Source of the DNA: Victivallales bacterium | GTDB lineage: Bacteria; Verrucomicrobiota; Lentisphaeria; Oligosphaerales; Oligosphaeraceae | Reading direction: 5' to 3' | Assembly (NCBI GenBank): GCA_017548425.1 | Contig: JAFZAB010000184.1 | Location: 1-55,973, forward strand | DNA length: 55,973 nt | The notes under the pieces: generated by a model | The model's database searches: none | What the model saw: the letters and a program-made list of their open reading frames with translations, nothing else | What the model was told of the DNA's origin: nothing | Translations under genes and position numbers: made by a program | Shown: positions 18,390 to 26,722 of the stretch, piece by piece | How positions within the stretch are numbered: position 1 is the stretch's first letter | How the letters are laid out: each line of letters opens with the position of its first letter

Positions 18390-19415
18390 ATGTCGGATAA
18401 AACCTACAAAGTCGGAATCGCGAGCCTCGTCCATGACCACATCTGGAGCCTCTGCCGGAATTTTGCGGAACATCCGCAATGCCAAGTGGTTGCGGTCGGC
18501 GAAGAGGACGAAGGGTTGCGTACGCGCATGCGCGGCGTGATTCCGGGCATCCGCGAATACACGGATTGGCATGAGATGTTCGACAAGGAGCCGCTGGACA
18601 TCGTCGTCATCACAAGCGAGAACAGTCGCACGGCGGACATCGCGGAAGTTGCGGCGGCACATAAGGTTAATATCTGCATTGAGAAGCCGATTTCCGCAAC
18701 GCTAGCACAAGCGGATCGCATCTTGAAGGCGGCGAAAGACAACGGCGTGAAACTGTTTGTCAATTGGGCGACCAATTGGTCGGCGGCGGCGCAGACGGCT
18801 TTCCGTCTTGTACGCGAAGGGGCTATTGGACAGCTGTATGATGCACGAATCCACATGGCTCATCGCGGCCCGAAGGAGATTGGCTGTGAAGAGCATTTCT
18901 GGAAATGGCTTTACACGCCTGAACTGAACGGCGCAGGAGCGTATATGGATTATTGTTGCTATGGGGCGGACATCATCCGTCTGTTGCTCGGTATGCCGAA
19001 ATCGGTCATGGGCTGGCGGCAGACACTTGTAAAGGATTATCTGCCAGCGAATAGCGACGACAACGGCATGGTCGTCTGCTTCTACGACAATGCGGTGGCG
19101 CGGGCGGAAGCCAGTTGGTGTGAGATCCCGGGCTACCACGACGCGGTTTTCCATGGTTCGAAGGGAAAAGTCATCACGGATTCGGGCAAGGTGCTGATGT
19201 CGGTAGATCCGTCAAAACCACTGACGGAAGTGCCTCTGGACACGTTACCTCCGCAATACAAGAATGCGGCGTGGAATTTTGTCTATTGCTTGGAGAACGG
19301 CGTGGAGCCAGACGGCATGTGCAACGCGCAAGTCTCCCGCGACGCGCAGGAGATTCTGGAGGCGGGGCTGATTTCGGATCGCGAAGGCCGCCGCGTTACG
19401 TTGCCGCTGGCGTGA
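18390..19415 (+). CDS. Gfo/Idh/MocA family oxidoreductase
   Basis: A 341-residue NAD(P)-dependent dehydrogenase-fold protein. The Rossmann start is the variant KVGIASLVHDHIW instead of GxGxxG, as in a subgroup of this family. The hallmark EKP motif is present in NICIEKPISATLAQA (about residue 95), and a C-terminal substrate domain follows (GAYMDYCCYGADIIRLL, where GFO enzymes carry their catalytic region). There is no signal peptide. AAAGGAG lies 9 bases before the ATG. Likely acts on a sugar, inositol or a keto-sugar intermediate; its neighbours (a large secreted putative glycosidase downstream, a sugar kinase operon upstream) support sugar metabolism. The exact reaction is unknown. Confidence 0.9.
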   Translation: MSDKTYKVGIASLVHDHIWSLCRNFAEHPQCQVVAVGEEDEGLRTRMRGVIPGIREYTDWHEMFDKEPLDIVVITSENSRTADIAEVAAAHKVNICIEKPISATLAQADRILKAAKDNGVKLFVNWATNWSAAAQTAFRLVREGAIGQLYDARIHMAHRGPKEIGCEEHFWKWLYTPELNGAGAYMDYCCYGADIIRLLLGMPKSVMGWRQTLVKDYLPANSDDNGMVVCFYDNAVARAEASWCEIPGYHDAVFHGSKGKVITDSGKVLMSVDPSKPLTEVPLDTLPPQYKNAAWNFVYCLENGVEPDGMCNAQVSRDAQEILEAGLISDREGRRVTLPLA

Positions 19416-19479
19416 ACGGTGATTATCTGAAAAAGTACATCGTCTCACGTCATGTTGTCTCGCGTTTTTTGCTCACGTC

Positions 19480-19606
19480 TCGCGTCTCACGTCTCGCGTC
19501 AATCACGTAATGCCAACGCTATTACGTCTCTGAAGGAAGGAGGAGGGAAAAGCAATCAAAATTGCTTTTGAGGAGGGTGGCATGAGACGCGAGACATGAG
19601 ACGCGA
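19480..19606. repeat. Fold-back element with inverted heptamer arrays and two inner hairpins
   Basis: GTCTCRC units (19477-19500) and GACRYGA units (19586-19606) are inverted copies; 20 of 21 bases at 19480-19500 pair with 19586-19606. Inside lie ACGTAAT/ATTACGT (19505-19511 and 19521-19527) and AAAAGCAAT/ATTGCTTTT (19548-19556 and 19561-19569, loop CAAA), plus purine-rich GGAAGGAGGAGGG. It occupies the 298-base gap before the large secreted protein; no ORF or transposase is in it. Confidence 0.7.
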
Positions 19607-19713
19607 ATGGAGACCAAAGACGAAAAGACGTTGGACAGATGACATTAGACAACGAGACAGGAAAAAAGAAAAACTTTACAACGAACAAATAGTTGAACAA
19701 AGGAACACAAGCC

Positions 19714-22700
19714 ATGAAAAAAGCCCTGTTGATTCTGCTGATGGCGATGGGATTGGTTTATGGACAGACGGTCGGAAAGCGCCCGTATGAAATGGATTGG
19801 GCGGGACGGACGGAGGACGACCATCCTGTATTGGTGGATTTTGAACGAAGCGATGTCTGGACTGTGGAAGCGGAAAACGGCGAAGGAACCGTGGAACGTT
19901 CCCGCGAGCAGCAGATGTTCGGCGACTATGTGCTGAAATTCAGTTATAAAGGAGCCAAAGGCGGTGCGTCGTTCACATTGCGTCCACCGCAACCGCTTCC
20001 TATACCAGCCGATTTCGATGCCATTACATTGTGGACGTATGGCAACAAATTTGCGATTCGACAGGATGGCAGGACGGTCGGCAATGCGGTTCTATCCGCT
20101 TTGTTCAAAACGCCGGATGGTGAGGAACAGACGATTCAAATCGTTCGCATTCATTGGGATGAGTGGTTTCTGTGTCATATACGGTTGACGGATGATCAGC
20201 AGAAGTTGCTGCATCAGCCCGGAACGGTTTTCAGTGGTCTGAAGGTCACAAATTGCCGTACGGACAGTGAACGGACGTTGTATTTCGACAGTCTCTGCTT
20301 GTACAAGGAGGCGTTTGCGCCGTTGAGTTTCGCACCGCGCGCCAAACGTGGCATCGACCTCTTCCCCGGGCAGGACGCAGGCATTAATACAGGCGAAGGG
20401 CGGTTGCCGTTTCCGACGCGGCAGGACACAATTCTGCCTGACAGCGCGGCTGAAGAATCATCCAATTCCATGTCGCGCAAAGGGCAGGGGGCCATCTTCC
20501 GCTATGACGGGAAGGATGGCAAGTTGACTATTCGCTATGAACCGAAGACAGGCACGTGGAGCGACTTGACGGCGCAATGGAACGGTGGGCCATCGTTCCA
20601 GCCGTTGGCCGAAGGTGGTGCGCGTTTCGCGGGTGGCGGCGAAGGAATCAGGCCGGACAAGACGGAATTTCTTGGAAGCCATTTTTCCAAGACGGAGCCG
20701 AAAAGTATTTCGGCCGCATGGAAATTGTTCCATGGTAACGACAGCTTCGAAGTGCTCTACACGTTCACGTTGCGCGGCAAGACATTGGTTGTCGATACGA
20801 TGGCGAAAAACGATAGCAATCTGGTAGGCGTCGTCGCGTATGGCGCTGTCAAAGGATTGTCGTTCACGGAAAAGATTGAAATTCCATATTATGATTATGC
20901 GAGCGGCCGCCCCGCCGTCGTGCTTGCTCAGAGCGGTGCTACACCGTTGTTTTTAAGTGGTCATACGGATTGGTATCTGTCCAACGGCAGCCGTCCACGC
21001 GGTGCGGGAGATCCACGCAAGACTGTGCAATTCAACGGTTTGGTGGAATACATTCCCAAGACAGACGGCAAGCGGAACGATGTCTATGAACGTTTCTTCG
21101 TCACGATTTCTCCCATGTTTGAAGAGACGTTGCCGAATATTCCAAATCCGAAATCGCCGTGGAAACATGTGACAGGCACGGGCGTGTGGCGCGCCCATGG
21201 TGCAGGCAACCGCGAATCGGACAAGAAATATTGGTACAACATCTGGCGTTACGGCATGCGCCATTGCATCATCACCGACCATGAGACAGGCTGGCGTGAT
21301 GGCGAAGAGAGCTTCACATTCCGCACGCGTCCTGCGCCTGGAAAAGGCGGTGACGAAGGGCAGCGCGACTATGCACGATACATGCAGGACACGCTCGGTT
21401 TCGTCTATGGCCCGTACAACAATTTCACGGATTTCGCTCCTGTGAACGAATATTGGAGCACGGATATGGTGGCGCGCAATTCCAATAATCAGTTGATGCA
21501 CGCATGGCGGCGTTGCTACGCACCAAAGCCGTTGCGGGCTGTGGAATATGCAGAAAAGCTACCACCGATCATTCAGGAAAAGTTCCATTTCAGCACGGCG
21601 TACTGTGATGTCCATACATCTGTAACACCATGGTCTCGTTGTGATTACGATTATCGCGTGCCCGGCGCGGGTACGTTCGCGCAAGTCTTCTACGCTTTTG
21701 GCGAAATCATGCTGATGCAGAAAAAGGCGTGGAATGGGCCCGTCTATTCCGAAGGGCCGCACTTCTGTTTCTACAGTGGTTTGACGGATGGAAATTACGC
21801 GCAGGACCGTACTTATCGCTTGCCCGACCGCCCATGGCTCGTTGATTTTGATTTGAACAAAATCCATGATCAGGAGTGCAATTTCGGTATCGGCAGCCCC
21901 GCGATGTTCTATGAAGAAGGCAAGCCGTTCGGCCGTACGCCAGAAGAACTTGAGACATGCATCGACCGTTTCTTGGCGGCGACAGTTGCTTTTGGTCATC
22001 CAGGCTTTTTGGTCGGCGAAGGTGGAACACGAACGACGATGCGAAGCTACTATCTCGTCCAGCAGTTGGCCGCCCGCTACACGCAGGCCTCCGTGGCAAG
22101 CATCCGTTATGCGGATTCGCGCGGGCGGTTGTGGAAGACGTCCGAAGCTCTTGTAAATCAGTGCTATAAGCGGTCGCAACTGGTGATCGACTACAGTGAC
22201 GGCACGCATGTCGTCGCAAACGGCAGCAAGACGGAAGACATGCATGTCCAACATCTTGGACGTGATATCATCCTGCCGCCCAATGGTTTCGAAGGTTGGA
22301 CGGATGACGGCAAGATTCATGTTTTCTGTGGTGCGGGGCGCGGACAACGCGTCGATTATGCGGAAACGCCAGATTACATTTACATTGACGGTCGTGACAG
22401 GATTGCGCAGCGTTTCGCGAAGGCGTCCGGAGCGGGAGCCGCCGTGTGCCGTGTGGACGACGCGGATCATTGGGAAATCATCCCGTGGCAGACATCTTGC
22501 TGTGGTTTCGCCATCGAAGGCGGTGCCGCCAAGGCATTTGCGCATGACGGCACAGAGCTTGGCGACGCGAAGACGGTCCGTTGCCGTGGGCTTCTGTATG
22601 TTCTTCCTGTTGAAGGCGCTGTCAGCTACAAGCTTGACAAGCATGTGATGACACGTGAAAGCAAACTGACGTCTTCTCAATACGAAGTCGTGTCCGGCAG

Positions 22701-24057
22701 CGATGTGGTCGTTCACACGCCGGACGGCGATGTCACGATCAACGTGACGGGCAAGCCCGGCGAATGCGTGTGGTATCATCAAGGCGATGAATCCATCTGT
22801 TTCATGATACGCGAGATGGCGCAAATGTCCGTCGCCTTGTCGAAGGATGAACGTGTCTTGGGATGCACGATTCTCAATAATGCAAGCGAGCCATTGGCAA
22901 TGGATTGCGCATTGAACGGCGCTGCTGTGACGATTCAGTTGCCGGGAGACGGTAAAGTCGTTGTACCGTTCCAATTGCCTACGCCGCAATCGGAGGGAAT
23001 TCTTCCGTTACGATTGGAGCTGACAAGCGGTAAATGCCGCCAATCGTGGAAAGGCGGTCTGGTCTATACGAGCGGCCCCGACATTTTGCGGGATGATTTC
23101 TTCCAAACCTTCCAGTTTGGCTTCACGGTCGATGGTCATCCGGAAATGACGGATGCAGGAGCCGTCCATGCTCGTGCGGAAATCATGGACTGCGCATGCG
23201 GCGGCGTCACGAAACCGTCCATTTTCATGCATCCGCCATGGTGGGGCGGCGTCCATGGAAACACGTTCACGACGCATGACATCACGTTGCCGAAGGAGCC
23301 TGTCTTCTTCCGCGCAATGGTCGGCAAGAAGGACGGTTCGGATTTGGGCGACGGCATCCGTTTCCAAGTCGCGATTATCTATAACGGTCAGGAGATGTTG
23401 CTTGCGCAACATCCTCTCATCAAGCATACGTGGGAACCGATTGAGGCGGATTTGACACCATGGGCGGGACAGAAAGTCACGTTGAAACTGATTTCCGATA
23501 TCGGCGAGGCTCGCGACACGGGCGGCGACTGGGCCTGTTGGGCGGATATCCATCTGGAACGTCCGCAACCGCGAATTGTCGCGAAGCTTGATGCATTGTC
23601 GGAACGATATGATTTCGAGCCTCTTCCGAACTATGTCTCTGGATTGACGGAAGAAGATTTGCGCGGTGCTACCAAAGCCGTATTGAAATATCGTGGACAG
23701 GGCTTGGACAGCAATGGCTCGTATGTTTCCTATGCATGGATCAACGGCAAGAAGGTCGGCCAGATGATGCCTGCGGGCGGCAATGAGCGCGACAATGTCT
23801 GGTCGGAATTGGTTTCCGTTGAGTTACCAGCGGAGGTCATCGCCACGTTGAAGCTCACGAATCGTTTTGAATTGGATAATCCGGGCGAGGATTACTTCAA
23901 AGTAAGGGACTTCCATCTTGAACTGACGCTCGCCGACGGACGGACAGTGACGAGTCTCATGGCGAGAGGCGTCTATTCGCAACCAGCAGGCTGGGCGTAT
24001 TCGGAAGGTGTCAAAGTGCCTTTTGAAGAGCGTATCGCCGTGCTGCTTTGTTTTTGA
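19714..24057 (+). CDS. Very large secreted protein, putative glycoside hydrolase with barrel core
   Basis: A 1447-residue exported protein; the start is the ATG at 19714 (AAGGA 10 bases upstream), giving a signal peptide MKKALLILLMAMGLVYG. Residues about 30-190 look like a beta-sandwich carbohydrate-binding module (VLVDFERSDVWTVEAENGEG, FDAITLWTYGN). The middle, about 480-800, looks like a (beta/alpha)8 barrel related in pattern to GH101/DUF5696-type proteins: FSTAYCDVHTSVTPW, GPVYSEGPHFCFYSG and a late GFLVGEGGTRT; D in AYCDVH and E in VYSEG are candidate catalytic residues. C-terminal beta-rich segments follow (DDFFQTFQFG, PPWWGG). The specific family and substrate are not recognised, so the glycosidase call is inference. 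It lies downstream of Gfo/Idh/MocA, possibly the same operon. Confidence 0.6.
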   Translation: MKKALLILLMAMGLVYGQTVGKRPYEMDWAGRTEDDHPVLVDFERSDVWTVEAENGEGTVERSREQQMFGDYVLKFSYKGAKGGASFTLRPPQPLPIPADFDAITLWTYGNKFAIRQDGRTVGNAVLSALFKTPDGEEQTIQIVRIHWDEWFLCHIRLTDDQQKLLHQPGTVFSGLKVTNCRTDSERTLYFDSLCLYKEAFAPLSFAPRAKRGIDLFPGQDAGINTGEGRLPFPTRQDTILPDSAAEESSNSMSRKGQGAIFRYDGKDGKLTIRYEPKTGTWSDLTAQWNGGPSFQPLAEGGARFAGGGEGIRPDKTEFLGSHFSKTEPKSISAAWKLFHGNDSFEVLYTFTLRGKTLVVDTMAKNDSNLVGVVAYGAVKGLSFTEKIEIPYYDYASGRPAVVLAQSGATPLFLSGHTDWYLSNGSRPRGAGDPRKTVQFNGLVEYIPKTDGKRNDVYERFFVTISPMFEETLPNIPNPKSPWKHVTGTGVWRAHGAGNRESDKKYWYNIWRYGMRHCIITDHETGWRDGEESFTFRTRPAPGKGGDEGQRDYARYMQDTLGFVYGPYNNFTDFAPVNEYWSTDMVARNSNNQLMHAWRRCYAPKPLRAVEYAEKLPPIIQEKFHFSTAYCDVHTSVTPWSRCDYDYRVPGAGTFAQVFYAFGEIMLMQKKAWNGPVYSEGPHFCFYSGLTDGNYAQDRTYRLPDRPWLVDFDLNKIHDQECNFGIGSPAMFYEEGKPFGRTPEELETCIDRFLAATVAFGHPGFLVGEGGTRTTMRSYYLVQQLAARYTQASVASIRYADSRGRLWKTSEALVNQCYKRSQLVIDYSDGTHVVANGSKTEDMHVQHLGRDIILPPNGFEGWTDDGKIHVFCGAGRGQRVDYAETPDYIYIDGRDRIAQRFAKASGAGAAVCRVDDADHWEIIPWQTSCCGFAIEGGAAKAFAHDGTELGDAKTVRCRGLLYVLPVEGAVSYKLDKHVMTRESKLTSSQYEVVSGSDVVVHTPDGDVTINVTGKPGECVWYHQGDESICFMIREMAQMSVALSKDERVLGCTILNNASEPLAMDCALNGAAVTIQLPGDGKVVVPFQLPTPQSEGILPLRLELTSGKCRQSWKGGLVYTSGPDILRDDFFQTFQFGFTVDGHPEMTDAGAVHARAEIMDCACGGVTKPSIFMHPPWWGGVHGNTFTTHDITLPKEPVFFRAMVGKKDGSDLGDGIRFQVAIIYNGQEMLLAQHPLIKHTWEPIEADLTPWAGQKVTLKLISDIGEARDTGGDWACWADIHLERPQPRIVAKLDALSERYDFEPLPNYVSGLTEEDLRGATKAVLKYRGQGLDSNGSYVSYAWINGKKVGQMMPAGGNERDNVWSELVSVELPAEVIATLKLTNRFELDNPGEDYFKVRDFHLELTLADGRTVTSLMARGVYSQPAGWAYSEGVKVPFEERIAVLLCF

Positions 24058-24065
24058 AAAACGTA

Positions 24066-24128
24066 ACTAACCACTAACCACTAACCACTAACCACTAACC
24101 ACTAACCACTAACCACTAACCACTAATC
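24066..24128. repeat. Heptamer array ACTAACC x8 plus ACTAATC
   Basis: Eight perfect ACTAACC units and one ACTAATC fill almost the whole gap between two genes. The next start codon (24133) is only 4 bases after the array, so no ribosome site is left. Confidence 0.95.
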
Positions 24129-24132
24129 ACTC

Positions 24133-25788
24133 ATGGAAAAACTGATCCCGTTTTCATCATGGATTCATAATTGGACATTCATTCAAGGCACTCCGAAAGA
24201 CGGCTGGCAGAACACCCGCCAGGAAGGGCGTAACTTCCATCTGGACGCCTGCATCAATTTGGACGCGCTATGCAGCGAACCGCCGATTCCGAACGAGTCG
24301 GAAGGCGTTTTGTACTGCGACTTTGCGACGGCGACTGAAGGCACGGTCATGATTGGCATGGGCTGCGACTGGCGGATGAAAGTCTATTGCGATGGCGATG
24401 TGATTCTCGATACATGGGAGTCCGGCAACGGCTATTCCTACATCTTCCCGAGCAACCATCGCGTCTTCTTTAAAGTGAAGGAGGGCAACCACTTGTTGGC
24501 ATTCCATGTGAAGCGTGGAAAAGACAGTTGGTATTTCACATGCGGCGGCGTGTCCCAGGAGCCGCCGCCGGAGCCTGAATTGACGCATGGGCCGTGGTTG
24601 TCGAATCCGGATGCCGGCACGATGACGGTCGCTTTCACGTGCGCGAATCCGCTTGGTGCGGCCATCCAGTATCGCAAGATCGGCACGGATGTGTGGAAGA
24701 CGACGTGGCATCAGCGTCAAGGCCAATGCCTGCGGCGGACATACCATGCGATTCCGCTTACCGGCCTGGAGCCTGGCGCGAAATACGAATATCGCATCAT
24801 CGTCATTCATCCGGACCATTACACGGAGATGCAGCTTGGCGATACACATTCCTTTGTGGTTCCGGATGTTGTGAAATCCAAATATTCCTTCTTCTTCACG
24901 GCGGATCTGCAGTTCAATTTGGAAAAGCAGCATCAGATTTTCGGCAAGATGCTGGAGGCCGCTGATGCGAAGTCGTGCGATTTCTTCGTGCTGGCGGGCG
25001 ATGTGAACAGCGGTTTTCTGCCGGAAAATGTCATCGGCGGGCCGTTCGCGCAGTTGTGCGAATATGGCGCGGCGGAGAAACCGATTCTCTACGTGCGCGG
25101 AAACCACGAAATGCGTGGTATTTATGGCGATCAATTCTTGGATTATTTCGCCTGTGGCAACGGCACCAGTTACGATGTCGTCCGTCTTGGCGACACGGCT
25201 TTCCTGCTGTTGGATTCATGGGAAGACAAGCCAGCAAAGACGCCCGGCCATACGTACTGCCAGTGGAACATGGATGAACTGTTCTGGCAGCAGGAGACGG
25301 AATGGCTGGCCACCGCGATGGCGGATGAAAAATGGACAGGCGCGAAGCGCCGAATCGTCATCTGCCATGGCGCGGCGTATTCGCATTACGACGGCTGCAT
25401 GACCATCCCGTTCGTGCTGCAGAAGATGACGGATCCGTATTTCGAAGGGGCGAATCCAGTCTCGAAGCTGAACATGTGGCTGACAGGCCATATCCATCGC
25501 TATGTGCGTTCCATTCCAGGCACGGACGACTATGCGGCGGAATCCATGCCCATCAGGCCGTTCAAAGGCGGCAAGACCTACACATATCCTGTACTGACGG
25601 TCGGTGGGCCGAGTGCGCGGAAGATTCAGGCAAGCTGCTTCCGTGTCGATGCAGATGCGGACGGTTTCGATGTCAAATCGTGGGATCAGGACGGCAATCT
25701 GCTGGAGGACATCCGCTACGACAACGACGGCACTTGCACGGAACGCAAGGCGTTCGAGCATTATACGGTGGAACCAATTAATCCATAA
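24133..25788 (+). CDS. Purple-acid-phosphatase-like metallophosphoesterase
   Basis: A 551-residue protein. Residues about 1-150 form an unassigned beta-rich domain, about 155-250 a PAP-type fibronectin-like domain (HGPWLSNPDAGTMTVAF, TGLEPGAKYEYRI), and about 255-540 a calcineurin-like phosphoesterase. Metal-binding blocks in order: ADLQ, LAGDVNSG, VRGNHEM, ICHGA and GHIHR. The first block lacks the usual DxH histidine, as in purple acid phosphatases, but the PAP Tyr ligand after GD is replaced. No signal peptide is seen, so it seems cytoplasmic unless exported otherwise. The start directly follows the ACTAACC array and lacks a ribosome site. Substrate unknown (phosphate ester). Confidence 0.85.
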   Translation: MEKLIPFSSWIHNWTFIQGTPKDGWQNTRQEGRNFHLDACINLDALCSEPPIPNESEGVLYCDFATATEGTVMIGMGCDWRMKVYCDGDVILDTWESGNGYSYIFPSNHRVFFKVKEGNHLLAFHVKRGKDSWYFTCGGVSQEPPPEPELTHGPWLSNPDAGTMTVAFTCANPLGAAIQYRKIGTDVWKTTWHQRQGQCLRRTYHAIPLTGLEPGAKYEYRIIVIHPDHYTEMQLGDTHSFVVPDVVKSKYSFFFTADLQFNLEKQHQIFGKMLEAADAKSCDFFVLAGDVNSGFLPENVIGGPFAQLCEYGAAEKPILYVRGNHEMRGIYGDQFLDYFACGNGTSYDVVRLGDTAFLLLDSWEDKPAKTPGHTYCQWNMDELFWQQETEWLATAMADEKWTGAKRRIVICHGAAYSHYDGCMTIPFVLQKMTDPYFEGANPVSKLNMWLTGHIHRYVRSIPGTDDYAAESMPIRPFKGGKTYTYPVLTVGGPSARKIQASCFRVDADADGFDVKSWDQDGNLLEDIRYDNDGTCTERKAFEHYTVEPINP

Positions 25789-25816
25789 CAAATTGACATA
25801 GAGGAGCTTTCATATC

Positions 25817-26647
25817 ATGGTTCTTTCAGCGGAAGCACAAAAATTCGCACGGCAGTTTTTGATTGAGAATGAAGGCGTCATTCGTGCCGTAAAGGACGCT
25901 TCGGGCGCTATCAAGACGCTTCTTGGCCCATGCAAGCCCGGCGAACAGGCGTTGTTTCCCGTCTATGACGACGCGGATACGAAAAACGTCTGGCTGCCTG
26001 GTTGCAGAAGCTATGACGATTGGGCGAAGACGCTGAAAGGCAAGCCGACGCTCGGCTACGGCATGCGCTACGATTTGATGCCGCAACAGCTTAAGGATGA
26101 ATATGTTCGGGCTGGCGGAAACGTCGGGCTGGAATGGATTCTGAAAGGGCTGGATTCGCATATCGACGCGATTATGGAAACGGTTATGAAACGCCATCCG
26201 AACATCGCGTCCATGACGCCTGCGCAACAGGGCGCTCTCGCGTCGTTCTTTTATAATCTTGGTCCGTCTCCCGCCAACAAGGAGACGCTTGAAAAGGCCT
26301 TGCAGGCCAACGACATGACGGCGATCTACAACGCTCTGGCGCTCTATTGCAAAGTCGGCGGAAAAGTGCTGCCAGGCTTGGTCGCGCGGCGCGACCGCGA
26401 ACGCGCGCCGTTTAGCGGCAATGCTCCTGCCGCGCAGATGGTCGCTTCTGCTGCGGCTCCCGCCGCTGCCACAGGAACATACGAAATCCGTCAAGGCGAC
26501 ACGCTTTGGGGCTTGTGGAAAAAAAGCGCGAATCAAGGCGAGACGTGGGATGCTTTTTCCAAACGCATCTGCGAAGCCAATCCGGGACTTGATATTAACA
26601 AGCCAATCGCCGTTGGAACGTGTTTGAATGGCATTAACTTGGCGTAA
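25817..26647 (+). CDS. Phage-type lysozyme (GH24-like) with C-terminal LysM domain
   Basis: A 276-residue protein. Residues 1 to about 195 resemble T4-type lysozymes: IENEGVIR near residue 15 (catalytic Glu), YDDADTKNV and PTLGYGMRYD (TIGYGH equivalent), QQGALASFFYNLG and GLVARRDRERAPF. An insertion of about 40 residues separates Glu from the GYG motif. An Ala-rich linker leads to a LysM peptidoglycan-binding domain (YEIRQGDTLWGLWKKS, about 222-270). No signal peptide is visible, as in holin-dependent endolysins, yet no holin or other phage gene is nearby. GAGGAG lies 11 bases before the ATG; it is 28 bases after the phosphoesterase, so probably co-transcribed. A domesticated endolysin is likely. 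Confidence 0.82.
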   Translation: MVLSAEAQKFARQFLIENEGVIRAVKDASGAIKTLLGPCKPGEQALFPVYDDADTKNVWLPGCRSYDDWAKTLKGKPTLGYGMRYDLMPQQLKDEYVRAGGNVGLEWILKGLDSHIDAIMETVMKRHPNIASMTPAQQGALASFFYNLGPSPANKETLEKALQANDMTAIYNALALYCKVGGKVLPGLVARRDRERAPFSGNAPAAQMVASAAAPAAATGTYEIRQGDTLWGLWKKSANQGETWDAFSKRICEANPGLDINKPIAVGTCLNGINLA

Positions 26648-26667
26648 AAGAAACCGATTGTTTTTAA

Positions 26668-26700
26668 CATAGAGGTACGGAGACACAGAGGCGCAAAGGA
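26668..26700. repeat. ACAGAGG-type degenerate repeat
   Basis: Degenerate units (CATAGAGG, ACGGAGAC, ACAGAGG, CAAAGG) between the convergent lysozyme and lipocalin genes. It resembles the CACAGAG-type intergenic repeats seen in several bacterial phyla. Confidence 0.4.
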
Positions 26701-26722
26701 TGTAGAAGCTATATTATCATTA

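Noticed and set aside
21559..22989. A 476-codon open frame on the minus strand inside the large secreted gene
   Set aside because: It is antisense to a gene with a signal peptide and domain-like sequence; its own translation is rich in Arg/His with no recognisable motif, as expected from codon bias.
24066..24128. ACTAACC array as a CRISPR
   Set aside because: Units are 7 bases with no spacers, and no cas gene is present in the window.
25817..26647. Prophage remnant
   Set aside because: Only the lysozyme is phage-like; no integrase, capsid, tail, holin or terminase gene and no attachment-site duplication were seen.
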